From: an uncultured Pseudoteredinibacter sp.
GTDB lineage: Bacteria; Pseudomonadota; Gammaproteobacteria; Pseudomonadales; Cellvibrionaceae
Assembly: GCF_947500695.1 (NCBI RefSeq)
Contig: NZ_CANMSS010000004.1
Span: forward strand, 124,001-188,000
Length of the DNA: 64,000 nucleotides
Direction: 5' to 3'
Of the stretch, positions 8,111 to 16,496 are shown piece after piece. Within the stretch, counting starts at the first letter, position 1; each line of letters begins with the position of its first letter. The notes below the pieces were generated by a model that made no database searches, was not told the origin of the DNA, and saw nothing but the letters and a program-made list of their open reading frames with translations. The position numbers and the translations under genes were made by a program.

Positions 8111-9562
8111 TTAAGTGCTAAACATGCGATTTACAAATTCAGTGATAAGTTGGTCACGAATATTGTGCGGCATGGCGTTTAACAAATTGTTAATTTCATC
8201 CATATTTTCAGGCGGCTCGCTGCCATCGCCGCCAAACATGGCTGCCAAATCACTAAATAATTGTGGGCTCGGGTTTTCGAATAGAACGGCAATTTCTTCT
8301 GGCAACTCAACCATGGCAGCTTTGGCTTCATTATTGTCCAGTTCTTGCACACATTCTTTTAGATCGACTAAAAACTCTCTAAAACCATGTAAGTTTCCAT
8401 GGCTGATGGTGAGGTGAATATTGGCCGGTGAAGCGCCGAAGGCAAATTGTGGTTGAATATACCAGTTGCGCTTTTTCATTTGCTCAGCCAGTTTAAAGAC
8501 ATCAATCTTATCTGAACTGAAAGCCAATAGGTTCATTTTGGCATCGCCCAATAGATCGAGCTGCGGGATATCGGCGATAGCGCCACGGATTTCGTCGGCA
8601 GCGGCCTGGGTTTTTTCAACCAATTCCAAATAGCCTTGTTTGCCCAGCTTATTCATTATCGCCCAGCAGGCAGCAACAGGGCCGGCACTCTTAGTAGACA
8701 TCACCGTAGGGTTAATGACCGAGTAGCCAGTCCAGCCAGACCATGCAAAATATTGGTGACGGCGCATTAAGTGGCCATGCTTATACAAAATAGCGGAGGC
8801 GCCTTTAGCGGCGTAGCCCAATTTGTGGAAGTCCATGGATATTTGGGTAACGCCCGGTACGGAGAGGTCGAATTCGCCAGTATCAAAACCGAGCTCTTTC
8901 GCAAACGGCAGGTACATTCCTCCGACGCAACAGTCGACATGCAGTAAGATGTCTTTTTCTAAAGCAATTTCACCGAGTTCACGCACTGGGTCAATAACTC
9001 CGTGAGCATAAGAGGGTGCTGAGGCTACCATCATAATGGTACTGGGAGTGATTGCCTCGGCCATGGCGGCAGGGTCGGCAGTAAAGCGAATCGGGTCTAC
9101 CGGCACCACAACGGGTTTGACATCAAAGTAGTGGCAGGCCTTAAAGAAAGAAGCGTGTGCTGTTTCAGGTAGTAGCAACTCAGGCTCGCTAATTTCTGGC
9201 CTATTCTCCCGAGCAAAGTCCCTTGCGGTTTTTACCGATAGGAGCAAGCTTTCGGTGCCGCCGCTGGTAAAGCTTCCCTCGGCTTCAGGCCCACCATTCA
9301 TAAGGTCTAGAGCCATGCGTAGCACATCTTTTTCCAGTTCCATCGCCGAGGGGAAGGTGGTTGGATCCAAGCCATTCTCGGTTAGGTACATATTGAAGGC
9401 TTCTTTCAACAGCGACATAGCCTCGGGACCGGCATCGTAAACGTAGGAGAAAACCCGGCCCTCACGCCAATTGAGATCCTGCTTTTGGCGGTCTTTCAGT
9501 TCCTTTAATAGCTCCTCACTATCACGTCCTTGCATTGGAAATACGGCGTTTTCTTGGCTCAT
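8111..9562 (-). CDS. PLP-dependent group II decarboxylase / sphingosine-phosphate-lyase-like enzyme
   Basis: 483 residues of the fold-type I PLP family. GSFTSGGTESLLLSVKTARD is the phosphate-binding region, LLHVDCCVGG carries the aspartate that pairs with the PLP ring nitrogen, and SMDFHKLGYAAKGAS holds the Schiff-base lysine. Overall order resembles the glutamate decarboxylase / sphingosine-1-phosphate lyase group; the substrate is not evident. A perfect dyad operator lies about 40 bp upstream, and an MFS carrier follows on the same strand. Confidence 0.82.
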   Translation of the reverse strand: MSQENAVFPMQGRDSEELLKELKDRQKQDLNWREGRVFSYVYDAGPEAMSLLKEAFNMYLTENGLDPTTFPSAMELEKDVLRMALDLMNGGPEAEGSFTSGGTESLLLSVKTARDFARENRPEISEPELLLPETAHASFFKACHYFDVKPVVVPVDPIRFTADPAAMAEAITPSTIMMVASAPSYAHGVIDPVRELGEIALEKDILLHVDCCVGGMYLPFAKELGFDTGEFDLSVPGVTQISMDFHKLGYAAKGASAILYKHGHLMRRHQYFAWSGWTGYSVINPTVMSTKSAGPVAACWAIMNKLGKQGYLELVEKTQAAADEIRGAIADIPQLDLLGDAKMNLLAFSSDKIDVFKLAEQMKKRNWYIQPQFAFGASPANIHLTISHGNLHGFREFLVDLKECVQELDNNEAKAAMVELPEEIAVLFENPSPQLFSDLAAMFGGDGSEPPENMDEINNLLNAMPHNIRDQLITEFVNRMFST

Positions 9563-9599
9563 GGTTTTCTACTCGATATCGATTTCTATGGTTTAAATC

Positions 9600-9625
9600 C
9601 TTATTGGTACTATGGTACCAATAAG
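9600..9625. promoter_or_regulatory. Perfect dyad operator upstream of the PLP decarboxylase
   Basis: CTTATTGGTAC and GTACCAATAAG are exact reverse complements separated by TATG. The dyad begins 38 bp before the decarboxylase ATG, where a repressor could block the promoter. No regulator gene is adjacent, so it would be controlled by a distant protein. Confidence 0.7.
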
Positions 9626-9666
9626 CTTATTAATGATACAAGAGGCATTGTTGTATTGATTATCCC

Positions 9667-9903
9667 TTGACCAGCTTGATCGCTGCCGTTAGTATGCTCG
9701 CACTTTCATCCAGAGGGTGGCATTTCGCCATCGCCAACCTGCCAACTTGGGCAAGGTGGTTGCTGAGAAGGGACGGCATAAGATCGTTCCCAGCGATGAG
9801 GCTAGCCGATTTACAAGACAGAGCTCTTGAATCGCTGGCAACAAAGCAAGGCTACAGGCATATCGAATATCGAGCCCTCACTGGATGTGTTTTTAAACAC
9901 TAA
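9667..9903 (+). CDS. Possible small protein, or non-coding transcript
   Basis: Open for 78 codons from TTG, or 69 from ATG at 9694, with no clear ribosome site. The translation has a WARWLLRRDG stretch followed by LADLQDRALESLA, faintly like small DUF1127-type proteins, but this is weak. The stop lies inside a strong terminator, showing that something rightward is transcribed here. The same stretch could be a small RNA of about 230 nt. Confidence 0.3.
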   Translation: MTSLIAAVSMLALSSRGWHFAIANLPTWARWLLRRDGIRSFPAMRLADLQDRALESLATKQGYRHIEYRALTGCVFKH

Positions 9904-9921
9904 ACCTTTGAGGGCTTTTTT
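9873..9921 (+). terminator. Rho-independent terminator with nested stem
   Basis: AGCCCTCA pairs with TGAGGGCT at 9909-9916. Inside the loop GTGTTT pairs with AAACAC, and the outer arm runs into TTTTT. It ends a short rightward transcript before the next gene. Confidence 0.7.
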
Positions 9922-10044
9922 GTGGCTGTCTATTTGAACATGCTGTTCAAAATGTACTGTGGTAAATCCGATTTATTGCCAGAGCGAATGTGAAGCTAAC
10001 CCCTTAGCTATCACCTTTGTACTGTAATAATTTTGGAGAACATC

Positions 10045-10380
10045 ATGTCACGGGCCATTGATTTTTGGATAAGAAGTAACAGCCCCTTTTTAGGTTTGAA
10101 CCGCAATCGCTGCGTCAGTGAAATAAATCGTCAGAACTGTTTTAAGGCTGGCGTTTTGTTGAGCGATTCTTTGTATTTGTATTTAGCGGAAGGCAAAGTT
10201 CCCGGTAAGCGGGGCTCAATTTTTGCGTTGATCGCGTATAATCCTTTGAGTAAAACTACCCTTTGGCAAAAGAACTATACATGTCTGGATACGGCTATAG
10301 AGCAATGTCAGCTGCAAGTTTCCGCATTGGCTTTGCCAACACCTTGTCAGCAAAGTGCATCCGAGAACAACGCGGCTTAA
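10045..10380 (+). CDS. Hypothetical protein upstream of an MFS transporter
   Basis: 111 residues. The ATG at 10045 is well spaced from TTGGAGAA; an upstream TTG in frame is less likely. Polar, cysteine-containing (five Cys), no signal peptide or membrane segment. I do not recognise it. It precedes an MFS gene by 36 bp and is probably co-transcribed with it. Confidence 0.7.
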   Translation: MSRAIDFWIRSNSPFLGLNRNRCVSEINRQNCFKAGVLLSDSLYLYLAEGKVPGKRGSIFALIAYNPLSKTTLWQKNYTCLDTAIEQCQLQVSALALPTPCQQSASENNAA

Positions 10381-10416
10381 TTCACTGTTTTTGTTTTAGC
10401 TGCCATAAGGTGGCCT

Positions 10417-11595
10417 ATGAATAAGATGCAGCGTTACCTAGGGGTGGTGGGCAGCGCCTCTTTTGCCAATGGTATTCAAGTAGTGTTGTTACCTTGGTTG
10501 GCGCTGCTGAGTTTAAACTCATCAGCACAAGAGCTGGGCTGGGTGCAAGCTAGCGTCTTATTGCCGAGCTTATTGCTAATGCTCGCTGGTGGGGTCTTAG
10601 CTGATCGCTACCCCAGCGTGAAATATTTAGCAGCTCTATATGCCTTATTAGCGCTGGCTCATTTTTCATTACTGGGTTTGCTACACGCGGATAATTTAGA
10701 GTTACCCGCTTTGATTGTCTACGGTATGGCAATCGGTGCCATCAATGCCTTTATTCAACCCTTGCGCGAGCGCCTGCTAGCTAATGTCTCGAACAGCTCT
10801 GTGCAGCGTTCTGTTAGCTGGGCCAGCTTTTTTCAGTACAGTTTACAGGCCAGTGGCGTATTGTTAGCAGGGCAATTAGATCAAGTGGGCATAGGCTGGG
10901 TGTTAGCTTTACAGGTCTTGGCTTTACTGTTGGCCGCAACTTTGTGTCTTAGTTTGGGGGAAGTTCAAACGAAGCGTTTTGAGCTTGCCGCCTGGTCATA
11001 TGGCTTGGGGTATTGCTGGCGCAATAAAATTACTCGCAGTCTAACCGTTTTGGTCGCTTTTAATGGCTTTTTGCATATCGGTGCCTTTGTGGTGGTGCTA
11101 CCACTGTTAGTGCGTGATGTGTATCAACGCAGCGCCGATTTCTATGCCTGGTTGCAGCTGACCTTTGTGTTGGGAACAATCATAGCCACTATGGGCTTAC
11201 TGCGCAGAGCTGAGGTCAAACGGCCAGGAAGGGCTTTGTTTCTATGTGTGCTCTATGCAGCGCTTACTATGCTCGCCATAAGTGCGGGGCCATTGCTCAA
11301 TGGCTTGTTTATCCTAGTGTTTTGTTGGGGATTGTTAACCGGGGTTTCAGCCAGTTTGGGGCGTAGTTTAATGCAAAGCCAAGCGCCGCAGTCTTTACGC
11401 GGGCGATTGTTATCAATTTATCAGCTGGCATTGTTTGGTTCAGCGCCTTTGGGGGCGATTGCAGCTGGCTACGGTGCAGAGTACTTTGGTTTAGCAATGG
11501 TGTTGCAGCTCTCAGCAGTCGCTAGTATTTTATTGTTTATATCGGCCTGTTTTTTCAAAAGCCTTTGGCGAGCTGAGTCATCTAGAGAAAACTAA
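10417..11595 (+). CDS. MFS transporter, drug-efflux type
   Basis: 392 residues with 11-12 hydrophobic helices. The loop after helix 2 reads GGVLADRYP, the MFS motif A, and the N- and C-halves show the usual pseudo-repeat. The general shape is that of enterobactin/macrolide exporters (MFS_3), with substrate unknown. Preceded by AAGGTGG. Its stop overlaps that of the convergent metallopeptidase gene by four bases. Confidence 0.82.
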   Translation: MNKMQRYLGVVGSASFANGIQVVLLPWLALLSLNSSAQELGWVQASVLLPSLLLMLAGGVLADRYPSVKYLAALYALLALAHFSLLGLLHADNLELPALIVYGMAIGAINAFIQPLRERLLANVSNSSVQRSVSWASFFQYSLQASGVLLAGQLDQVGIGWVLALQVLALLLAATLCLSLGEVQTKRFELAAWSYGLGYCWRNKITRSLTVLVAFNGFLHIGAFVVVLPLLVRDVYQRSADFYAWLQLTFVLGTIIATMGLLRRAEVKRPGRALFLCVLYAALTMLAISAGPLLNGLFILVFCWGLLTGVSASLGRSLMQSQAPQSLRGRLLSIYQLALFGSAPLGAIAAGYGAEYFGLAMVLQLSAVASILLFISACFFKSLWRAESSREN

Positions 11596-12737
11596 TGACT
11601 CCTTGAGTTGTTTTGTCCGCCGCATATTGCCGGGGCATGTTGAGTGAAAAAGGCCATGCGATATTTGATTGTCGCTTGGATAATTTCTTGTTGGTCTTGG
11701 CTCAGGGTTTCGGGTAAACAGTGGAGCAGATAATAGGGTAAGTAAGATTCGGCTAGGTCTTCAGTGTAAGCACTTTTCATGGCGTAATCAGAAATGACAG
11801 TTTGATCCTGACTTTGTGCTAGCCACCATCTGTGGTCATTCCTGAACTTGGGGTCTAGCGCGATATGAGTCATCTCATGAAAGAATGTACCGTCGATGAC
11901 GCCGTATTGCTTTAATTTATGCAGTGTTTCAACCCCCATGGTAAAGCTGTGCTTTGAGATATTGGCACTTGGCCAGCCTTCCCCTGAATGCAGCTCTATT
12001 TGCTTGCTGTGTTTGGCTAGATAGTACGGGATGCGCGCAGCTATAGCGGCGAGCTCCTTTGCCAATTTTTGCCGCCTTTCTTCGGTGATGCTGTCCATAA
12101 TTACAAGCCTTAAAATTTGCCATGGCTTAGTGTGCGGTGTTGCAGCTTGCGTGTTAGAAGGGCCAAGCTTCACTTCAAAGACCTCTGCGGATAAATCTTC
12201 TTTATTGTTATTTTTGAGGGTGCGCAGAGACAGGGGCTTAATTCCTTTGGAATTGATCGACAGAATATTGCGAGCTTTGCTAAATGAACTAGAGCCTGAC
12301 AGTTTTACTAGGTAGCCCGTACTCTGAAAAGGCGCCTTGAAGTCGGTTTTGTAAAATTGGCCGTTATTGAAGTGCAGCTTTTTTGATTGCCCATAAACGA
12401 TAGCTTGTACACTCGTATTACCAATTACAAAACAAGGCTTGGGCTCGTCATTTTTGCCGAGACTAAAACGATGGCCTTCTTTAGAACTGAAATAGAAGCT
12501 CTGTTGTACGGCAAGTTGTTTGAATGGGTGAGCAGCTCCTTTACCGTCAAGCCATTGTAGTTCGATTGGCTTATCCGACTGGTTGGCAAAATAGACGCTG
12601 TATTTTTTCGAAGATTTACTCTCGCTGGCGGAGCAGGTAGATGCCTTTGCTCCGTAGCTATCATTGGCGCTGCTTAGACAGATAAAAGACAAGCTCAATA
12701 GCAATTTTATAGATTCGGTGAAGCGTTTTATCAGCAT
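11592..12737 (-). CDS. Secreted metallopeptidase with N-terminal VHL-beta-like domain
   Basis: 381 residues. A Sec signal (about residues 1-25) is followed by a domain, about 45-110, that reads YSVYFANQSDKPIELQWLD, then a proline-phenylalanine and an EGH. This closely follows the pattern of the von Hippel-Lindau beta domain (F-x-N-x-S, L-x-W, P-Y, G-H). The C-terminal half has the zinc motif HEMTH with a downstream SDYAMKSAYTEDLAES, the arrangement of lethal-factor-like gluzincins in which the EDxAE glutamate is the third ligand. Six or more cysteines fit an extracytoplasmic protein. Substrate unknown. Confidence 0.7.
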   Translation of the reverse strand: MLIKRFTESIKLLLSLSFICLSSANDSYGAKASTCSASESKSSKKYSVYFANQSDKPIELQWLDGKGAAHPFKQLAVQQSFYFSSKEGHRFSLGKNDEPKPCFVIGNTSVQAIVYGQSKKLHFNNGQFYKTDFKAPFQSTGYLVKLSGSSSFSKARNILSINSKGIKPLSLRTLKNNNKEDLSAEVFEVKLGPSNTQAATPHTKPWQILRLVIMDSITEERRQKLAKELAAIAARIPYYLAKHSKQIELHSGEGWPSANISKHSFTMGVETLHKLKQYGVIDGTFFHEMTHIALDPKFRNDHRWWLAQSQDQTVISDYAMKSAYTEDLAESYLPYYLLHCLPETLSQDQQEIIQATIKYRMAFFTQHAPAICGGQNNSRSH

Positions 12738-12791
12738 CGGACGTTCCTTGTCGATAGATAGTGAATTTTAGGGGCTAGTCTTGGGTATAGC

Positions 12792-13577
12792 CTAAATCTG
12801 CCCCCTAAAAGCAATCAAGCTGGCTGTTACAGCTACATTTAAAGACTCAACATCGTTATTCATTGGAATGGCCAACATTTTGTTGCAGCGTTCGGCAACA
12901 TGTTCGCTTACGCCATGGGTTTCATTGCCGAGCACAAATATATTGGCGAGATCACTGGGTACATCTTTGAGTTGATTTTTCGCATGGGAGCTTAAGCCAT
13001 AAACCTCGGCCGGGTTATCTTCGTGTTGGCGAAAATCATCCAGGCATTTATGCAGCTGTTTACAACGCAAAATACGGGTTCGAAAGAGGGTGCCGGTACT
13101 GGCCTTAATTACTAGAGCATCCAACTTGGCGCAGCCTTTCTCGGGTAGGATTAAACCATCGACAAAACCCGCGCAGACCGAGCGAATAATCATTCCAAGG
13201 TTTTGTGGGTTGGTAATGCTATCCACCGCCAGCAGCTGATAATTTTTTCGACTTGGTTCATTTAAAAAGTCTTGGTAACTGCCATAAGCGCTGCAGATTA
13301 AATCGGCGGCGACCCCTTGATCTTGCTTGGCGTTCTTGGAGATGCGTGAAAGCTCTTGGCGATCGTGGTACAAAATTTCAGCGCCTTTGGCTTTGGCCAG
13401 TTGGCTAATTTCCGTGATGATGCCGTCGCTACGATTACTGCTTGCAAGGTGTAGGCGGTGAATTTTTACACTGTCGTCCTGCAGCGCTTCAAGTACGGGT
13501 TTGCGGCCAAAAATCGTTAGCAGGCTATCAAAAAAGCGTTTGCGCTCTAGGTACTCTTGGCTGTCATTTGGGTTCAT
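12792..13577 (-). CDS. SpoU/TrmH-family RNA 2'-O-methyltransferase
   Basis: 261 residues. A short N-terminal substrate-binding domain (residues about 12-95) is followed by the knotted SPOUT domain. Its three motifs are visible: NPQNLGMIIRSVCAGF, NIFVLGNETHGVS and the terminal IPMNNDVESLNVAVTASL. It methylates a ribose in rRNA or tRNA using S-adenosylmethionine. It is divergent enough from RlmB and TrmH that the target cannot be named. A weak stem pairing TTTTAGGGG with CCCCTAAAA straddles its stop. Confidence 0.87.
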   Translation of the reverse strand: MNPNDSQEYLERKRFFDSLLTIFGRKPVLEALQDDSVKIHRLHLASSNRSDGIITEISQLAKAKGAEILYHDRQELSRISKNAKQDQGVAADLICSAYGSYQDFLNEPSRKNYQLLAVDSITNPQNLGMIIRSVCAGFVDGLILPEKGCAKLDALVIKASTGTLFRTRILRCKQLHKCLDDFRQHEDNPAEVYGLSSHAKNQLKDVPSDLANIFVLGNETHGVSEHVAERCNKMLAIPMNNDVESLNVAVTASLIAFRGQI

Positions 13578-13783
13578 AGGTTGAAACTACATTAAGGAAA
13601 ACAGAGGGCGCAGTATACCGACATTGCGGTTAAAACTGACAGTTTCTTGGCCCCCTAAGATGATTTTTAATTTTTAGCGCTTAACAGGGTGCAGAGGCGT
13701 GAAAAAATCGGTATGTTTACTCTTCACATAAGTTATTGTTTACCATTATCACTATTCATAATATTTATAAGGTGCTATTTAAC

Positions 13784-14242
13784 ATGAACATTATCAAGCG
13801 GGAAGATATTGCATCGGCCGTGGGTAAAGTGGCTGAGCCAAGCGCATGGCATACAGTAACCCAGGAGCAAATTAACGCTTTTGCCGATTGTACTTTGGAT
13901 CATCAGTTTATCCATGTTGATCCTGAAAAGGCGAAGCAATCACCGTTTGGCACCACTATTGCCCACGGCTTTTTGAGCCTATCTATGCTGTCTCACTTTT
14001 CTGAAACCGCCGGCTTTATGATCGAAGGCACTCAGATGGGCGTAAACTACGGCTGTGATAAGGTACGCTTTTTGGCGCCAGTTAAGGTGAATAGCCGAAT
14101 TCGTGGTGTGGCTAAGTTGATGTCTATTGAGGAGAAGCACCCAGGCCAATTTATGGTGAAATCTGAATTTACCGTTGAGATTGAAGGCGAAGAAAAGCCT
14201 GCCTTAATCGCCGAGTGGATCGGAATGTTGTTTGTTGCCTAA
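13784..14242 (+). CDS. MaoC-like (R)-enoyl-CoA hydratase
   Basis: 152 residues from the ATG after AAGGTG; a longer TTG reading exists but lacks a site. Single hot-dog domain with the hydratase motif: HQFIHVDPEKAKQSPFGTTIAHGFLSLSML contains the catalytic Asp and His. It hydrates trans-2-enoyl-CoA to (R)-3-hydroxyacyl-CoA. The following gene encodes a dehydrogenase suited to that product, 50 bp away, so the pair probably works in acyl-CoA breakdown or polyester precursor supply. Confidence 0.88.
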   Translation: MNIIKREDIASAVGKVAEPSAWHTVTQEQINAFADCTLDHQFIHVDPEKAKQSPFGTTIAHGFLSLSMLSHFSETAGFMIEGTQMGVNYGCDKVRFLAPVKVNSRIRGVAKLMSIEEKHPGQFMVKSEFTVEIEGEEKPALIAEWIGMLFVA

Positions 14243-14292
14243 GGGCAGTTTGTAAAGTTTATTGATTAATATTGCTGGCAAGAGGAAGAGCA

Positions 14293-15207
14293 ATGAGTGT
14301 TGATTTTAGCGGCCGCGTGGCCATTGTAACGGGTGCTGGTAACGGTTTAGGTCGTAGCCATGCTTTAGAACTGGCCAAGCGTGGTGCCAAGGTTGTGGTA
14401 AATGATCTCGGTGGTGCGCGCGATGGTACCGGTGCATCCAGCGCGGCAGCTGATGAAGTGGTTAAGCTGATCACTGATGCTGGTGGTGAAGCCTTTGCTC
14501 ATGGCGCCAATGTCGCGAAGTTTGATGAAGTGGAAGACATGGTTAAACAAACCATGGAACGCTGGGGCCGAGTTGATATTTTAATCAATAATGCCGGCAT
14601 TTTGCGTGATAAATCTTTCAGTAAAATGGAGCTGGCTGACTTTCAGTTGGTGATGGATGTTCACGTTATGGGTACTGTGAACTGCACTAAGGCCGTTTGG
14701 GAAATCATGAAAGAGCAGCAATACGGACGTATTGTAATGACCACTTCTTCCAGCGGCCTCTATGGCAACTTTGGTCAGACTAATTATGGTGCTGCAAAGA
14801 TGGCTGTGATCGGTCTGATGAACACCTTAGTTTTAGAGGGCCAGAAATACGATATCCGCGTGAATGCTCTAGCGCCAACGGCGGGTACTCGTATGACGGA
14901 AGATCTGATGCCTGAAGAAATTTTGGCTATGTTGAAGCCTGAGTCTGTAACAGCTGGTGCAATGACCCTCGTTACTGATGATGCACCGAATAAGTTTATT
15001 TTGTGCGCTGGTGCCGGTGGATATGCGGCTTCTAAAATCGTTGAGACAGACGGAATCTTTCTACCTGAATCCGAGCAGAGCCCTGAGGCGGTATTGGCCC
15101 AATGGGATGCTGTAGTGGCTTCAGAAGGTGAGCGCGAGCTAGAAAGCGGCGCGAAGCAAAGTGAGAAGTTCTTAACTAAGGCTATGCAAGCTTTACAAGG
15201 CGCTTAA
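14293..15207 (+). CDS. SDR-family (3R)-hydroxyacyl-CoA dehydrogenase-like protein
   Basis: 304 residues, ATG after GAGGAAGAG. Classical short-chain dehydrogenase: VTGAGNGLGRSHALEL binds the cofactor, NNAGILRD is the NNAG motif, SSSGLYGNFGQTNYGAAK gives the Ser, Tyr and Lys of the active site. The VNDLGGARDGTG insertion and the overall length resemble the dehydrogenase part of the peroxisomal multifunctional enzyme type 2. It pairs with the upstream MaoC hydratase. NAD is the likely cofactor given the Asp after strand 2. Confidence 0.88.
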   Translation: MSVDFSGRVAIVTGAGNGLGRSHALELAKRGAKVVVNDLGGARDGTGASSAAADEVVKLITDAGGEAFAHGANVAKFDEVEDMVKQTMERWGRVDILINNAGILRDKSFSKMELADFQLVMDVHVMGTVNCTKAVWEIMKEQQYGRIVMTTSSSGLYGNFGQTNYGAAKMAVIGLMNTLVLEGQKYDIRVNALAPTAGTRMTEDLMPEEILAMLKPESVTAGAMTLVTDDAPNKFILCAGAGGYAASKIVETDGIFLPESEQSPEAVLAQWDAVVASEGERELESGAKQSEKFLTKAMQALQGA

Positions 15208-15219
15208 TCACACATCCAG

Positions 15220-15265
15220 GCCCCTAAATCGCCCTATTCTTGGGTGAGTTTGGGGGCTTATTTTC
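15220..15265 (+). terminator. Probable terminator after the MaoC/SDR pair
   Basis: GCCCC and GGGGC pair with a nested GCCC/GGGT stem, followed by TTATTTTC. It starts 13 bp after the dehydrogenase stop. Confidence 0.55.
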
Positions 15266-15395
15266 ACATCAGTAAATTCGCATGTAACCCACCGCAACAT
15301 TTTCTCGTCTAATCGTAGATAGTGACCATATCGCCGCAGGGTTTATTTAGCCGTGTTATGGTTCTTCTTCTAAGAAAACGTATTGTGGGGGCAGT

Positions 15396-15968
15396 ATGCA
15401 AAGAATAGGAAGCTCGGCCGTATCCAAAGATCGGCATTCAAAGGTGGTCGTAAAGGCTGTGATGACAGCCTGTGTAGCGACGTCAATGGCGCTTGCCAAC
15501 GCCGGCGCTAACAATGGTGTTCCCTACACGCCACTCAGTGATATCTCTAGTCGTATAGAGCTACAACAAGCTGTCGGCCCCCAGTATTGGCAGAATGGCT
15601 TGGGCTCAGTTGGCCAGGCCTACAGCGAAAAGCCCCAATCCTTAGCGATCATGTCGAGTGTATCCAGCTATAGCTTTGCGTTTTCTAGCAGTGCAATCAG
15701 CATTGTGAAGGATATTGCCCCTAAGCGCTGTGAAGATCGCCGCTTGATTCAATGGCCGGCTCCGGGCTATTGGGATGAGTTGGTGCAAATTAAAGATGCA
15801 GCCCGCCAAGGTGAATGGCAGCAGGCTTTCAGTCTGTCACTGGTGCAGCTGAATCAGTTGGGCGAGCGCAGTACCCAAACGATCAGCCGTATCAGCCTGG
15901 CGGTCAATGCGGAGATTCAGTCTTTGCTTGATTATCGTCGTCGCTTAATGAGTTTATTTGGGCGTTAG
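15396..15968 (+). CDS. Hypothetical exported protein
   Basis: 190 residues, ATG preceded by GGGGGCAGT. Basic start followed by VVVKAVMTACVATSMALANAGA, a signal peptide with probable cleavage at ANA. The mature part is Ser/Gln-rich with a C-terminal helical region (about 120-190) carrying tryptophans and arginines. I recognise no family. It stands alone between the SDR terminator and a structured repeat. Confidence 0.65.
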   Translation: MQRIGSSAVSKDRHSKVVVKAVMTACVATSMALANAGANNGVPYTPLSDISSRIELQQAVGPQYWQNGLGSVGQAYSEKPQSLAIMSSVSSYSFAFSSSAISIVKDIAPKRCEDRRLIQWPAPGYWDELVQIKDAARQGEWQQAFSLSLVQLNQLGERSTQTISRISLAVNAEIQSLLDYRRRLMSLFGR

Positions 15969-16088
15969 TACAAGTCTGTAGGTCATCCAAATGCTCGAGT
16001 CTAGATTAAGGCTATTAGATGGCTGACAAGCCCCACAGTTAATATAGAGAGTAGAGTCAGATTTTGAGTTTTTGTCTACTGACCAGAC

Positions 16089-16311
16089 TCTAGCTTGGGG
16101 CAGTGCTTTTCCGCTCCAACGCTGCATGGATTTGTAACATCCAGTTACTCACCCTACGGGCAAGTCCAATTCTGCTCCAAGCAGAATAGTCATGCAGCCA
16201 CCCGTTCCATGGGTTCGCGCTTCCATGCGCTCAGCCTTCGGCCAAGCCCAAAACCTCTCCAGGAGGTTTTGTCAGGAGCCTAGTCGCTCCAAAGCACTCC
16301 CCCAAGCTAGA
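16089..16311. repeat. Structured intergenic element A with 21-bp terminal inverted repeats
   Basis: Ends 16089-16109 and 16291-16311 are reverse complements except for one base (TCTAGCTTGGGG at the left). Inside are further exact stems: GCTGCAT/ATGCAGC (16121, 16192), ATTCTGCT/AGCAGAAT (16169-16187), ACCC/GGGT, GCGC/GCGC and AAAACCTC/GAGGTTTT (16250-16270). A core from about 16207 to 16276 recurs in element B near 53.95 kb. No open frame. It may be a non-autonomous mobile element or a structured RNA. Confidence 0.8.
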
Positions 16312-16423
16312 TTCTTGCTATAGTGGTTTTGAATACGCGCCAAGCTTAAACATCGACCGAATATTCTAGGTGATGTTGAGTTTGTTTGATCTGGTAGGGA
16401 GGCTTATGGCAGCTCCTAGAATG

Positions 16424-16453
16424 ATAAACCCCGGTCTAACTACCGGGGCTTAT
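16424..16453 (-). terminator. Terminator of terC
   Basis: CCCCGGT and ACCGGGG pair around CTAACT, extended by GATAA/TTATC. Reading leftward it is followed by TTTATCATT. It lies 44 bp past the terC stop. Confidence 0.65.
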
Positions 16454-16496
16454 CAACGGGGATTTGTATCTGACGCTTTGTCTTAATCTCCAATGA

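Larger units (their letters stand above)
15969..16496. other. Gene-free 528-bp gap holding structured repeat A
   Basis: No supportable gene on either strand; a 62-codon reading at 16095 lies inside the repeat and has no ribosome site. Contents are the inverted-repeat element 16089-16311 and the terC terminator at 16424-16453. Confidence 0.7.

Noticed and set aside
12765..12810. Terminator at the end of the SpoU methyltransferase gene
   Set aside because: Stem TTTTAGGGG/CCCCTAAAA exists but the loop is large and no T tract follows; left as a remark only.
16095..16283. 62-codon reading inside structured repeat A
   Set aside because: It runs through hairpin arms and element B has no matching frame, so coding is unlikely.
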